Shown: positions 22,111 to 34,443, counted from the first letter of the stretch. The stretch is DNA of 64,000 nucleotides from Lasiodiplodia sp. COLG20 (GCA_009801085.1 VNWV01000001.1:2976001-3040000), one strand, 5' to 3'. Notes: generated by a model not told the origin, from the sequence alone. Translations and numbers: made by a program.

Positions 22111-24483
22111 TCAAACCATGGTCGGAGCGCCTTGTCCTCTGCTGAGGACTTCTACTGCCGCTTCCAATTTCTTGAGCCTCTGGTCCTTCTCCTCATTCTC
22201 GCGACGAAGTCGCCTGATCTCCTCTCTCAGGTCATCCTCATCCGTCTCACCACCCCCACCGACACTACCTCCACCATCCGTACCAGACGTCCTCCTCTTC
22301 TTACTCGATGGGCCGACGCGTCTCTCGCCGACGGCACCACCGTAAACGTCATCAGCATCGGCATCGGGGCTAAGGCCAGCCTCGCTAGCAGCCTCATCCT
22401 CGGGCTTCGGCTGGCCACCACCCGGCTGAGCGGTAGGCGAGGAAGCGACATCGGAATTGCTGGCGCGGCGGTGGACACGGCGAATGTGCTCGGCTAGGTT
22501 TTCCTTGCGGGTAAAACCCTGGCCCATGCTGCGTTTGCAGTCCTGGTGCGGGCAGAAGAGAGCCTTCTTAGTGCCGCCGTGCATCTTGTGCACCTCGCGC
22601 TCGTGCCGTAGCAGGCCGCCGGAGTAGGTGAAGCCCTGGAGCTTCTCGCAACCCTTGTGGCGGCAGACGTACGGGCGGTCGTGCTTGTCCATGTGCTTAC
22701 TGCAGGGAACGTTAGCGTTGGGTTTTGCATTTCAAACACACGTGAAGCAGTTTGAAGTTGTGGGAAACAGGTGGGGAAGGGGACGGGGGGGAACGACTTA
22801 CCTCCACTCGCACTTTCGTTCAAAGATGATACCGTGGCAGTCGGGGGAGAAGTTGCAGATCATCTTGCCCTCGGTGTTCCGGGGCGGGTCCTCGGTGCGT
22901 TTGTGAGAATACTTGCCACGCGGCGTGTAGCCGTCGTAGCGGTCCTGCTCCTCGGAAGACTCGCGGATGGGGAGCTGAGGGTTGGCGGGCTGCACGGGGT
23001 GGGCAGCGAGAGAGACATCGGAAAGCTTCCGCTTCCGGGGGTTGGTGGCGGTCGAGGTTGCGGCGGGAGACATCTGGGCGACGACCTCCTCGTTCATGGA
23101 GACGGGACTAACGGGGCCAGAAGCCTTGGAAAAGTCGGTCATCACCTGCGGAACGTGGGCGACAGTAGCGTCCATGGGGGAGTCGTAGAACGATGGAAAT
23201 GCGGAAGTTGCGCGGCGTGGCGAGAGTGCCTGGCGGGATATATAGTCGTTGGCGGGCGATGCAGGCGTAGGCTGCAGCGCAGGCTGCGTGGTGAAATCCT
23301 CGACGCGGAGCTCGGGGATGGAGTGGTTCAGGCAGCGTTGAGGCGGTTGTTGGCGGGTCTGGTGCTGGGAAAACCAGTGGAGGGAATCGTGGAGTGAAGT
23401 GGTTGTGGTGCGGGCATGCGGGAGCTGATGGGAAGTGGGCTCGAAGGTGGCGATGCCTGATTGGTAAGGCCAGACGCAGGCTTGAGCTTCGCAGGGCGAC
23501 GCGTTGGGCGACAACGCGTTGGCATATAAATGGCCGGGAGCCGACGGCGGCCGCGGATCTGCACGGTCGGAGTCAGAAACAAGCTCAGCGCAGCGGGCCA
23601 CTCAGGCGGCCGGATGACTCACCAGCGTCGGCGTTGGAGCCTTGGGCGCGAGAATTGCGTCGACGACCTTGTGGCTGAGCGGGGGCGCACGCACGCGGAT
23701 TCCTGAAATCCAAGGCCGGCGCTTCCGCTCCGCCTGCGCCAGGCTCTCCCTGGGCCGGCACCCTCTCGCCCGCCGGCGCCAGGAAAGTCGCAAGCGCCTC
23801 GCGACCGAATTGCAGATCTGCCAAGGAATCTCGTCAGCACTCAAGCAAGCAGGCACCGCCCCGCGCCGGCTTGCCAGCACAGCGCGCGCTGGCCCAGCAC
23901 GGTTGGCCGCGCTCGCGCCGCCGGCAGCCCCGGAAGCCTCAGGCACGCAGAATCGAGGAACGACCAACTCACACGCTCCCGCGTCCGGCGATTGCCACCC
24001 CCAACAACCCGCGTCGCGCAGGTGGCTCTCCAGCAGCGCCGCCGGCACCCGCGGCCGCGCATCGAAGCTGCCAAAAGAGGGCGGGTAGTACTGCCAGCAC
24101 ACGCCCCAGAGCACCGCCAGCGCCGGCTTGATCGTCCACGGCCAGGTCGTGCTCACCGGCCGCACGCTGCCCGGGAAGACCGAGAACCAGCTCGCACAGC
24201 TCGCCTCGAGTCGCCGCTGGCGCCGCTGCCACCGCTCCAGCACCCGGCCGGGCTGAAGCAGCAACGGGGCGGCCGGTGTCTCGCGCCCGTCGTCGCGTCT
24301 CAGGCGCCGCAGCAGGCGTGCGATGGTGCCGTGGACCTGGGCCAAGACAGGCATGACCTCATCCGGAGCGCTGGGGCTAAACTCTACCTCGACCTCATGG
24401 CTGCGGCTGCGCTGGCGGGTCAGGCGGTCGAGCGTCTGGCGGAGCGAGGATTCCAGCTTACCGATGGGTCTCGAGGTCGGCAT
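22111..24483 (-). CDS. Three-finger C2H2 transcription factor with C-terminal coiled coil
   Basis: Proposed exons are 24483-23973, 23817-23623, 23558-22802 and 22699-22111 (683 residues, TGA at 22111-22113). The last join restores finger 1 ('FERKCEWSKHMDKHDRPYVC'). Finger 2 begins 'CRHKGCEK' and ends 'LLRHEREVH'; finger 3 begins 'CPHQDCKR' and ends 'LAEHIRRVH'. After the fingers come an acidic stretch, a basic 'KKRRTSG' and a coiled coil ('LREEIRRLRRENEEKDQRL'). The first 230 residues are helical and Arg-rich and resemble the N-terminal region of other fungal C2H2 regulators; 'LQFGREALATFL' in exon 2 supports that frame. Exons 3 and 4 are firm. Exons 1 and 2 rest on phase and motif only, but exon 3 has no in-frame ATG at its front, so upstream coding sequence is needed. 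Confidence 0.75.
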
Positions 24484-26814
24484 GCTCGGAAGCGCACGAC
24501 CAAAAGCGCTTGGCGATGCGCTTGTTGCAGTGACGCGTGGAGCGTTGCAGGCGCAGGCGATTGACCGTCACCACTGTTCGGACAGCGTCGGTGAGGCTTG
24601 GCAATGGGCCCTGTCCCATCTGGGTGGATATTAATAGAAGCAAAAATAAACGGCGGAAACGCCGCGAGGATCGCTGTGGATGCGAGGATGCGCGTCGATA
24701 GTGGCGAGGCGGCCCATCTTAAGCTGAGAGAAACCTCAGCCTCGTCGACGAGCGGCCAAGAACCTCGTCGACGAGCTGGGGCGAGGTGCAGCTCGCGAGA
24801 GCCTGAGGCACACCGGTCAGGGCTAATCGGCCTGTGATAGGTGCAAAGCGTCGTTTCGACACCTGGCTGCCAAAGAGCCTGATGCCGCAGGTACCTACAC
24901 AGCCCTCTGCGTGCGACCTGTCTTGGCTCTTGTCCAATCCCCTTGGCCAGCTGCAGCGCTGCCTGAGATCCGCCTTCTGGAGGCGCAGCCCCCAAGGTCT
25001 CATCTGTTTCGCCTTGTCTGCCTGCGCCCCATTCTTGATACTCACCTACCCGTTGAGCCAAAGACATGACTTGTAACGCAAAAAACGCGCGATCGACATC
25101 ATGCAGCATCTAGTTTGCGAGGAGCCGAGGTACGTCACCCTGCACCTTTTGCATGCACTAAACCGAATACTTCGCTCCCCTACCACGCTCTCCCGCCGGC
25201 CCGGATATCCATGCACAAAGTTGCCCGGATAACCTGTGAAACTTGAAACGCTAAAGGCACAGCCCTCTGCGTTGCGTACCTTCTGCCCGTTCCAGCCTCG
25301 TAGCCTTCCATGGCGGATGGACGAGCCAGCCACCATTGCTTTGCCTTCTTAACGTCACGTAGCTATCGCCCCGGTCATTCCGAGTCATGCCTTGGGGATA
25401 CGAAGGTCGATCAATAGCTTCGCTGGCGTACGAATTTGACATCTAGCGTCAGGCGGGCAAGGTGGCAAAGTAAGTCTACGCGTCTTTGAACACTGCACAT
25501 AGCAAAAGGACAGAGTGGACATTTGTGCTCTCCCGCTACCCAGGAATGGCCCTCGGTTCTGAACAGCTAAGCCGTATGCTCTTGCTTTAGTGCACGTTTT
25601 GGAGGGTTTCCATCTTCTTGCTGTAGTGGGATGGAGACCATGTCCGCGGAGAATGATATAACAACAGTCGCGCTCTTTCAAGACACAATTCCAAGTACGG
25701 AAACACTGCTTTATCCAGGTGCTGCCGTATTTTTATTTTAGTCTTCTCATCGTCTGGCTTTAGACTTTGTCTCATACTACTTAAGTACTGGTCATGGGAA
25801 CTTCCCGACACTGCATATACTTAATATCGTCGCTGGTAGCGTTGGCGGCAACTCGAGTTGCCGTAGACGGTATGCGTCCATATTCAGCTAATTCTAGCGA
25901 AACGGCGATCTTTATGCGTAAGGGTTTTGCTAATGCAAGCTGGTTTGGATAGGTTTAAATGTATTCATCCTAACCTTTCACCTTTATCGATCAACTTTGT
26001 GGCAATATTGAACCATTTACTCCTGCTGCTTTCACTGTTGAGTGAAGAGCCGAAGATGTAACATCTTTCTATTCTCTATTCCTCTGTGCATTACTTGAAG
26101 CGCTTCACCTACCAATCTGATCTTTGAATCCTATGGAAATGAAAGCGAAGAGAATTGAAACTTCAAGCAAGCTGGTAAAAATGACGGATGCCTACTGGAC
26201 ATTCAAGTGCGTGTAAAAGCTGTTGGCAGCAAGGATTAAAAGCGCACTAACCACTCTCCGTCTGCAACTTGCGGCAGCCATGCTTCTCCATGCAAGCCAA
26301 ACAAAGAATCAGTCAAAACCAATTCGGCTCCACATGCAACCAGCAGTGTATGATATTCCCCCCTGTAACGGCAAGCCTCTACCTCCAAGGATCCGAACAC
26401 CAAAGAGGGCGGTAAGCCTACACGGCTTCCCTTGAGTGGAAATCAGGACGGGGCGAGACCGAAGTGAGATACACGTGATTGACCAGTGCGTGTGCGAAGG
26501 TCAATGAGCTAATCTCGAAATGGTAATAGGTCCCCTGTCGTACATGACGAGCGGGTAAATAGCCGCTTAACCGCAGGACCTACCAAAGCGAAAACCCAGT
26601 ATGGACTATGGGGAGCATCGGAGCATCGTCGGGCATGGCAAGCTAACCCCACCGTATAGACAAAAGCAGCAATTGGTCCCATGTACTGCAGAAGACATCT
26701 GATCTGGCGGCATGAGCAGGATTCTGCCAGCCTACTTCTTTCGATGCCGCCCAGTTCTATATATAAACGAGCGCTGCAGCGGGAATAAAGAGCAGCATCG
26801 AGCGCACCGGCACA
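24484..26814. other. Intergenic, divergent promoters
   Basis: Between the C2H2 gene start (-) and the hydrolase start (+). A 229-codon minus-strand frame at 24420-25109 overlaps the C2H2 start and lacks motifs. A TATATAAA box at about 26758-26765 lies roughly 50 bases before the ATG at 26815 and probably serves that gene. Nothing else is seen. Confidence 0.5.
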
Positions 26815-27771
26815 ATGTTTCCTCTTCTCCTCCTCGCCGTCTTCCTCTCCCTCACAATGGTTAATTCCCAGCCCTCCGGCTACGTCTCCCGCAACACTGA
26901 GCTCCCCGAGCTCGGCGACGCCTTCCGGCTACACTACCTTTACAGCGAACCACCCGCCAACCAGACTGTCAAAGGCACCTTCCTCCTCATCCACGGTTTT
27001 CCGTACACCTCGTACCACTACCGCCATGTCATGGGTCCTTTCGCCGAGGCAGGCTACCGCGTCATCGCGCCCGACTACCGGGGCGCCGGCAAATCATCCA
27101 AGCCCACCGGATGGTCCGCCGACTACCGCAAGACGGTCATGGCAGGCGACTTCTACCACCTGATCCACTCGATCCTCAACATCACGGAGAAGATCCACGT
27201 GGTGGGCCACGACATCGGCGGCATGGTCGCGCACGCGTACGCCACGACCTACGCCAACCACACGGCGAGCGTCGCGTGGGGCGAGTGTCCTCTACCGGGA
27301 ACCACCGAGTACGAAGAGCGCAAGACGATGCTGAACCACTTCCACTTCCTGTTCCACAGCGTGCCGGACCTCCCCGAGGCTCTGATCGCCGGCAAGGAGG
27401 AGGCGTATCTGCGCTACTTCTTCGATCGCCAGGCGTACAACCGCGCCGCCCTGGACGAGTCCGTCGACTTCTACCTCGGCGACTATCAGCAGCCCGGCGC
27501 GATGAGAGCTGGGTTGGGGACGTACCGCGCGTTCGAGCAGGACAAGGAAGAGAATCTGGCGTGGTTGGCCGCGAATGGGAAGTGCAAGGTGCCGGCCTTG
27601 GGCTTCAGTGGTGCGAGGAGCATGCATGCGGTAGATGGATATCCGATGCTGAGTCAGGTGTACGAGAATGTGGAAGTGAAGAATATGGTTGAGGTGGGGC
27701 ATTATCTTGCTGAGGAGGATCCCGAGCAGTATGTCGAGATTTTGGTATGGTGGGCAGGGAAGCACCCGTGA
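26815..27771 (+). CDS. Secreted alpha/beta hydrolase, epoxide hydrolase/dehalogenase type
   Basis: One exon, 318 residues, with ATG at 26815 about 50 bases after a TATATAAA box. A signal peptide is clear (MFPLLLLAVFLSLTMVNS). The fold motifs are in order: oxyanion loop 'LLIHGFPYTSYHYR' (HGxP), 'APDYRGAGKSSKP', nucleophile elbow 'VVGHDIGGMVAH' with Asp as nucleophile instead of Ser, and the catalytic His in 'VEVGHYLAEEDPEQ'. An Asp nucleophile with HGxP marks the epoxide hydrolase, haloalkane and fluoroacetate dehalogenase group; fungal members are mostly called epoxide hydrolases. Unlike the hydrolase at 5284-6588, which has a Ser elbow, this is a different chemistry. The likely role is outside the cell on an unknown substrate. 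Confidence 0.85.
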   Translation: MFPLLLLAVFLSLTMVNSQPSGYVSRNTELPELGDAFRLHYLYSEPPANQTVKGTFLLIHGFPYTSYHYRHVMGPFAEAGYRVIAPDYRGAGKSSKPTGWSADYRKTVMAGDFYHLIHSILNITEKIHVVGHDIGGMVAHAYATTYANHTASVAWGECPLPGTTEYEERKTMLNHFHFLFHSVPDLPEALIAGKEEAYLRYFFDRQAYNRAALDESVDFYLGDYQQPGAMRAGLGTYRAFEQDKEENLAWLAANGKCKVPALGFSGARSMHAVDGYPMLSQVYENVEVKNMVEVGHYLAEEDPEQYVEILVWWAGKHP

Positions 27772-28040
27772 GAGAACTTGTAACCCTCACAGATCCACAC
27801 TCTTCGGGCACACAGGTCCAGATTGTAATTAGCTCTCCTACTGTACGTTACCACGCTCCTTGAATAGCACCTCGACCTTTGTACGAGCTTTCGGCCCTTG
27901 GGGTCATAAAGCTCTTGTCCCCTAGGGTTCGTAAAATTCCGTATTTATCTCGTATAGGTCCGTAGCCAGCTTGCTCTTCATGCTACTACCGGCTATAATC
28001 AGCATTTTCCCCCGTAACGTTTCCGCCTTAGGCCATTCAC

Positions 28041-29614
28041 TTACTGCCATGTCATGCGCTCCCAGAATGATTGTAGTTTCCTCAGGGACCCCGAATCTAC
28101 CCAAATTACTTTTCTGAATTCTTCCTGCAGATTTTCAACATGGTTCAGCTTTTCCATAGACACTAATCTCCCAGCTTCTTGAGCCAATAGCTCATGTATC
28201 GATGGATCTTGAGCCTCCAAAGCTACCGTTAACAAAATCCAGAGCTTCAAAGATTCGAGTCCCGCCCAATCGACCTGATATTGGAGAACGAGTCTCTGCG
28301 CGCAAGACGCGTAGATGGCCGTAGAAACGGGTGCAATTCCAAGCATTCGCCGAATTTGTGCCAGAGAGAGAAGTCCGCTGATCCTACAGGCTTCATTGAT
28401 GACGAAGCGATCCTCGCACATACTCGCAGGGCATCTATACCGTAGTAGCCGATCCAACAGCGGATGCATGAATCTCCATATGCAATTCTCATCCCGTGGG
28501 TTGTCGGATATTTGAATGGTTCCAAGGTTTAGGCGGGAAAACATATCCCACAATCTGAGAATGGTTTCCATCATGTCCGTGGAATCAGGGAATCTCGCGT
28601 ACCATGCTGAAGCCACATCAGAAAAGAAAGGACGACAGTCTGTAGCGATGGTTAAAGTTTCAGCCTCTAAAAGACAAGGAGCTGTAACCAATGATGGTGT
28701 TTTCGCCTGGCTGAAGGACGTGGACATGTCGACCCTGTAGTGAATTAGTAGTAGAACTAAACGTACCGGTATTGTGCTTACAATCGTATAGCAAACCCAA
28801 GGATAGGGCTACAATTGAGTGAAGCAGCACCTCCGCGCAACTGAACGAGACTTTCTAATGCATTCACATGGACCGTCCATTGCTCTACATCCCCGCTCAA
28901 GTGCTGTGTAGTTGGTTAGTATGGGTTGTAAGCTCTCTATATTCGACAAACCTACACTTTGGCAAATCATACCAGTTATAGTTGCAAGAATGCCATCATC
29001 ACTGGCGGCAATTTCAGGATTCTCAAGGCTTTCCCGGACTCGCCTGACGGCTTCATTGTGATGTAGCAGAACATATGCGTCATCATCAGAAACGATATGT
29101 GCTAATCCGGTTGTTCTCAAATATACAGGGAACATTGAGAGGATTTGGTGAAACGCTGCTGCACTGGTAAATGCAAGCGGATACCAGACGGATCGGTAAA
29201 AGGCGTTGTTGTTTGGCAAGCTCGTCTCGAACACTATAGGACGGCTTCAGCCAAATTCTTTGCGTACGCGTCCAAGAACATACTGTACCAAATTAACTCT
29301 AGTGACCGGCGATCCATAGGAATTGGATAGCTCGCGAACGGATCCAGCCTAGAGTTTCCGAGGTGCGTAATATGCGCTTGATGCGGCCATTGGTCTTTTT
29401 CGGAAGCCAGGAGCCTCATACCCTTGATCTTGACGGTGGCTGCAGTCTTCATCTGTACAGAAATTTGGACGCGGCTAACGTTTGATGTCCACGGTCTGTC
29501 CTTGCTTCTTCTTTGCTTACCGATGTCGCGCATGACATGGCGCCGGGTGCGTGTCGTACTGCCATTTCCCTCTACGAAGATGAATCTGTTGTGGGCATCT
29601 TCGATATCCTGCAT
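28041..29614 (-). CDS. Fungal transcription-factor-domain protein lacking a zinc cluster
   Basis: Exons 29614-29284, 29233-28956, 28903-28782 and 28734-28041 join to 474 residues. The splices recover family wording: 'LIWYMFETSL', 'CQSHLSGDVEQW' and 'IRLVDMSTSF'. The N-terminus ('FIFVEGNGS', then 'RRHVMRDIGKQRR') is the short basic start seen in many fungal regulators of the DUF3468/Fungal_trans_2 kind, followed by 'RLDPFASYP', then 'VWYPLAFTSAAAFHQIL' and 'VNALESLVQLRGG'. No CX2CX6C zinc cluster exists in the frame, so direct DNA binding is not shown. Such proteins are common near accessory or secondary-metabolism genes; no biosynthetic core gene is in this window. AT content rises just upstream. 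Confidence 0.78.
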
Positions 29615-30515
29615 TGCGGATGAGAATGTAAAGGATGAATGGAGGCGGCGTGATGTCGTAGTTCGAGTGCGGGGAAAGGAAATTTGTCATCCGGCGCTCG
29701 GAGCACAGCCAGGCCGGGTTGAGCAGCGTGCGAAGAAGTGTTGTACTCCCTGCTCCTATTTTAAGTGTTATGGCGCAATCGAGCATACACGTAAAACCCA
29801 AACTCTATTTTTAAAGCTAAAATTTATAATAATAGCTTTAAGCTAATGTTCAAAACATCCGTTCCCGATGAGCGCTTTATCAATCCATTTTTTAATCGGA
29901 TACAGAGTAAGTACGTTTGTAGAATGATCTTAGTTCTAAGAAAGCTGGTAATGTATTGGAAGCGCGATCATGATATGGGACTTCTGCAGCGCCGTGCCAT
30001 CTGGCAGTTGGATCTTCAATGCACGACTTTTCCACCATCTTCGGCCTTCTAATTCCAGCTCAATAACCTATAGGGTCCCGGGTATTCACTTCAACCTTCG
30101 GACACAATCGCATACCTTGAGGTGTACCGTGAGGCTGAAGGGCTGCGACTACAGCATTGTCATCAAAACAAAGGCGCAGCTGAAACATGCGCCACAACGG
30201 CGCTGGTGATTCCCTTTCTGGTCTTGGTCTCTTACCTGTTTCGTCATACAGACGGCCGAAAGTTCATTGTAGGTGAAAACCAAAACTGCGACTGCTCTTA
30301 CCTTCATCCAACTTCAGGCTGCTTCTTTGGCAGGCGCAAATTCAGACCCAAACTACAATTGACCTGCCTCCAGACAGGGTTTCCGGAAAAACAAACACCG
30401 GACCTTCTCCACAATCACTCGGGTCCGCACGCCAGACTGTAAGTCTGCGCCCACGAACGGTGAGACCAAGCACCTGCTCAGTCTCTCACCACAGCAAGAA
30501 ACGAGAACCAAAACG
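29615..30515. other. Intergenic, divergent promoters
   Basis: AT-rich stretch (especially 29800-29950) between the transcription-factor-domain gene (-) and a coiled-coil gene (+). Short ORFs only; no repeat or RNA gene seen. Confidence 0.45.
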
Positions 30516-31422
30516 ATGACCGCGACCAACAGCAACAACAGCGACACGAACGCCAGCAGCCAGCGATCCAGCACCAACGATCGGGTCAGCGGCGGCGCTG
30601 CAGAAGCATTCCGCGGCACAAGTACCAGGTACCTCACTCTTACCCATCTCACCCACCACCCACCTTCCCCTTTACCCTCCGAAGCGCCAAAATACCGCTA
30701 ACAGACCACCCAGCTCACCCTCACCCTCACCCTCGCCCACAACGACAACCACCCTCCCCGCCCTCAAACTCTCCACCGCCGCCCGCAAGCAGTCCGACCA
30801 ACGCACCCTACAACTCGCCGGCGTGCGCCTGCGCGACACGTCGCGCCGCGCCGCGGCCATGGAAAAAGAGCGCGCAGACGTCGCGGCCGAGCTCAAGAAA
30901 CTGCGCAAGCGCGAGCACCAGCTCGACGAACAGATCGGCCCGGCGAAGGCGAAGGTCGTGGTGCTGGAGCGCGAGGTGGTGGAGGCGAGGAGGAATGTCG
31001 TGGTGACGAAGGTGGTGGGGGTGCTGCTGGAGCAGGAGGAGCCGGTGCGGGTGTTAGAGGAGGTGGTGGGGAGGTTTGGGAGGGGGTTGGTGCCGGTGCT
31101 GGTGCCGGTGCCGGTGCCGGTGGTTGAGGGAGGGAGGGGAGGGGGTGGAGGAGCGGCGGTGGTGGAACAGGCGGTGGAGGCGGTGGAGGTCGGGGTCAAG
31201 AGTGAAGGGGATGAGAGGATCAAATTGGAGCAGGGTGGTGGAGAGAGGGAGACGGCCGAAGGTGATGCTGTTCAGTTGAAGGCCGGTTCTGAGGTGGCGG
31301 ATGAGACTGTGAAACGCGAGCTGAATAGCGGAACGAACGAGGTTTCGGAGGTGAGTACGGATGACGAAGATACGGATGTTGGGCCTGTGGGTTCTTCGGG
31401 GGCAAAGGTCGCCTCCTCTTGA
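30516..31422 (+). CDS. Coiled-coil protein of unknown function (cluster member 1)
   Basis: Exon 1 is 30516-30628 and exon 2 is 30705-31422, giving 276 residues. The join turns 'GTSTR' into 'PPSSPSPSPSP', a Ser/Pro/Thr linker. A long heptad-like region follows ('AAMEKERADVAAELKKLRKR' and onward, about residues 95-150), with Arg/Glu/Ala/Leu in coiled-coil spacing. Then come a Gly-rich break and an acidic, disordered tail ending 'STDDEDTDVGPVGSS'. I recognise no catalytic or binding domain. Two more coiled-coil proteins follow on the same strand within 3 kb, without obvious sequence identity but with the same plan of disordered start, coiled coil and charged tail. A nuclear or scaffold role is only a guess. 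Confidence 0.65.
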
Positions 31423-32119
31423 GCTGACGGAGCATTGAAGATTGTGGCTGGGACTACATTCCAGGGCTCTGGTTCGTGAGTGAAAGATTGCCGAAAAGGG
31501 ATCCCTATTGTGTTATTCACGGCGGGAAAAAAATATTGGATGAATTTGAAGCGGTACAAAAACTCCGATTGGAGACACGTGGCCGGCGTCGTGATCGGGA
31601 TTCGGGTATGATTTTGTAGATAAATTGAGTCTAAAATAAAAAGACCACCAGTCTCGAGTCGGTCAAAGATACGAGTAACGACAGCCCGAGGCGGCTTAAA
31701 ATAGTCACACATTTTCTTGAGAGATGTTGCAGAGTGCAGTTCTCGCCGACTTGCTTTGACGGCTTGCGAGGCGCAGCACCTGGTTAACACCGCGGAAAAC
31801 TGAGATAAGAGGACGAATTTAGAGTCGCATGTTCGTATAGGCGGCTACATTCTTCTATCTACGCGGGCCGGGCGGAATGACGGAAGTTGACGTAAGGTGA
31901 GGGGCGCCGTGCCGACCGTCGGTGCCCCATGATCACCACTTGCCCTGCATGCAATCATTCACTGATCTTGCCTGGTGCTAAAGCCGACTTTCAGTGCCCA
32001 GGCTGACCCTGCCCTCCACTTCCTCATCAACTCCCTCATCATGACCCTGAAGGTCACTCCCAGTTACATCTCACCACCGCAGACCAAACGTTAATCCAAG
32101 ACCATCCCACATCAAAGCC
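31423..32119. other. Intergenic, promoter of second coiled-coil gene
   Basis: No supported gene. A minus-strand frame at 31272-31790 overlaps the previous gene and lacks motifs. Confidence 0.45.
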
Positions 32120-33054
32120 ATGGGAAACGATTTGAAGGGCTTGATGCGCCGCCTCACCGGCATCCGCGTACGTCAACTTCCTGACTTCACCTGTAGTTGC
32201 GACACTTCTGACATAGATTCTTCCAGATCGAGGTCAGCGAGGACAAACGCGCAAGAAGGCTTGAATTACCGGGAGAAGATGTGGACGCGTACCTGGAGAG
32301 GCTGGGCTTGACAAAGCAGGAGCTTTTGACTGACGCATTCGTGAGTTAGCTCCTGTCCTTTCATCTCACTCGTCCAACAAGTTACCTCATTAATGAGATG
32401 TAGCGCACGTACAGCTTCGCGGAATTGCAGATCAGGAAGGCAATCATCGAGGTGAACTCAACCGCTGGCAAGAATACGCAAATCCCGGAAGATGCCTACC
32501 CATGGCGCTGGATGGCGATGCAGGGGAAGCTAGAGAAGATGCGCAAGATGCACGCGGAAGCATGCAGAAGCTTCCACAAGATGAAGTTGAAAGCAACAGG
32601 AGAGAAATATCAGCTCTTGAATGCTATCAAGAAAGCCAAGCAGGAGCATGGCGAAGCGGTATGCATGAAGGAGAATCTGGCGCGGGTAAAGGATGACCTT
32701 CGTGGCGCGCACGCCGCCGCCTTCCTTCTACACGATGCCACGCGCATGGTCGAAGCGGCGCAGAAGATGGAGCAAGCAGCCGAGCAGAATCTTCAGGAAG
32801 CCGAGAAAGAGCACTTCAAGCATGAGCAAAAGCTCCGGGAACAAGAGGTTGAACTGTACGAGAGGCGGGTGGACGAGCTTGAGCGTACACAACAGGATAT
32901 CGATGAGCTCAAGCAGGGCTGGATAATCTACGTGAGGTTCGCCCTCTTCCACCCACGAGAGGATATTGATGAGGCAATGGCTGTCGGTTCTCCACCTACG
33001 ATAGACCGGCTTCAGGGTCTTGCACGGAATGGCCATCCGTATGCTTTGGACTGA
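32120..33054 (+). CDS. Coiled-coil protein of unknown function (cluster member 2)
   Basis: Exons 32120-32167, 32227-32340 and 32404-33054 join to 270 residues, all in phase 0. The start is 'MGNDLKGLMRRLTGIR' and the second exon reads 'VDAYLERLGLTKQELL'. From about residue 95 to 215 the chain is a nearly unbroken coiled coil rich in Glu, Lys, Gln, Ala and Met ('QKMEQAAEQNLQEAEKEHFK'), then a short folded end with 'YVRFALFHPREDIDEAM'. No known domain is recognised. The MGN start could be N-myristoylated (Gly at position 2), which would place it at a membrane; that is inference. Confidence 0.65.
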
Positions 33055-33455
33055 TCCAAGGGCAGAACTTACTAGATACCGAGAAATTTTGTAGCTGCAA
33101 TGAACAGCTACCCTCAAAAGTCATGGCCATTAGTGGAAGTGAATGCGGGAATATCTAGGTGCAAAGCGAAGAACCTGATTCGCCGATGCGGGATCGCGAA
33201 TGAGAGCGGCTTCCTGTTCTGTCTTGCCTACGTATAGAGGCTGCCTCTTTAGTATTTTCCAATCACCCGCCCGCGCGTCTGTGGACAAGAGCGGCCGTCT
33301 ATATAAAGCCTCCCACTTAATCTCCCTCTTCAACTCCAGCCTCCCCACCCAAGATCTTCCAACACCCACCGCGCCTCATCGCGCCCTCATCACAAGCCAC
33401 TACAACGCGCGAACGCTTCCATCACACACCCTCAGCCTCAAATCTTACGCTCATC
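33055..33455. other. Intergenic between coiled-coil genes 2 and 3
   Basis: 401 bases with no coding signal; CA-rich leader just before the ATG at 33456. The promoter of the next gene should lie here. Confidence 0.45.
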
Positions 33456-34443
33456 ATGAGTGATCACAGGCGCGTGAGTATCTCAGCCGCCAAACAGTCA
33501 CGTTTGACTGCTTACTAGCGCAGCGCACAGTGAACATCTCACCTGGTCGAAGCACTGGACGAGCCAGCGGAAATTCCACGCGTGCGCCTTCCCGTTTCAG
33601 TACGCCCGTCACCGCCGGATCACCCAGACGTGTAAGTGAAAGGCTTTTTGCTCCACCTACGATGCCTATCTGTGGACTTGGAGTTCGAATCTGACAACCT
33701 CTCAGCCCACTGCCCCATCGCCTGCTTCCAACACCCGGCAGGGCCGCCAGCAGCAAGGAGTCAAGATCAAGACTGAGTCCTCTCCCAGCAACAGCCCAGC
33801 ACCTACACCATCGACTAGTGGCAACAAGCCTGCCATGACCACGCAAACCACCAGCAACACCCCACTCAAGCGCAAGCGCGAACCCACAGACACCAACAAA
33901 GATAACAAAGAACCCACCACAGCAGCCGGTCTTGTCGCTATGGAGCAGCAGAACCTCGACACCCACCGGTCCACCAGCGCCACCCTAGACGAACACAAGC
34001 CGCTGCTCGACAGCGCTCGCACGACTGCCACCCGCGCCCGCTCCGCCGAGCGCGCCGCCCACACGCAGATCTCAAGCCTGTTCCTGCAGTCGCAAGTCCT
34101 CGAGGAGCGCGCGGCAGGCCACCAGCGCGTGGCCGAGGAGGCAGAGACGCTGGCGACGGCCGAACGAGAGCTCGTGGAGCAGGCTAAGGGCAGCAAGGAG
34201 GAGGCCGACAAGGAGTTGATGGCCATTGCCCTGGGCAGGATGTTTGCCCGCCTGGAGAAGTACGACCAGGATGTTGCGGAGGAGGTGTGGGCGAAGGCGG
34301 AGAGGTACAGGGATATCTTCATCAGGGATGGAATCCTAGAGCCTCCTGCGAAGAGGAGTAGGATTATAGGTAAGGAGGGAGGGGTTGGTGGAGAGGATGT
34401 CGAGGGGGGTGAGATCGATGGACAGGATGGTGGAGAGAAGTGA
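33456..34443 (+). CDS. Coiled-coil protein of unknown function (cluster member 3)
   Basis: Exons 33456-33473, 33524-33631 and 33706-34443 join to 287 residues. The first 100 residues are Ser/Thr/Pro/Arg-rich and disordered ('SPGRSTGRASGNSTRAPS'), with a basic patch 'LKRKREP' that could be a nuclear signal. Residues of about 120-250 are coiled coil ('ERAAGHQRVAEEAETLATAE'), ending with 'EPPAKRSRII', another basic patch, and a Gly/Glu-rich tail. No domain is recognised. The first exon codes for only six residues. The layout resembles the two preceding genes, and two putative nuclear signals favour a nuclear protein. Confidence 0.65.

Noticed and set aside
24420..25109. 229-codon minus-strand frame upstream of the C2H2 gene
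   Set aside because: Overlaps the proposed first exon in another frame and shows no family wording.
29460..29530. Possible intron after 'MRDIG' in the transcription-factor-domain gene
   Set aside because: GTAAGC is present, but splicing moves the frame away from the 'RLDPFASYP' block; the unspliced frame agrees with the family.
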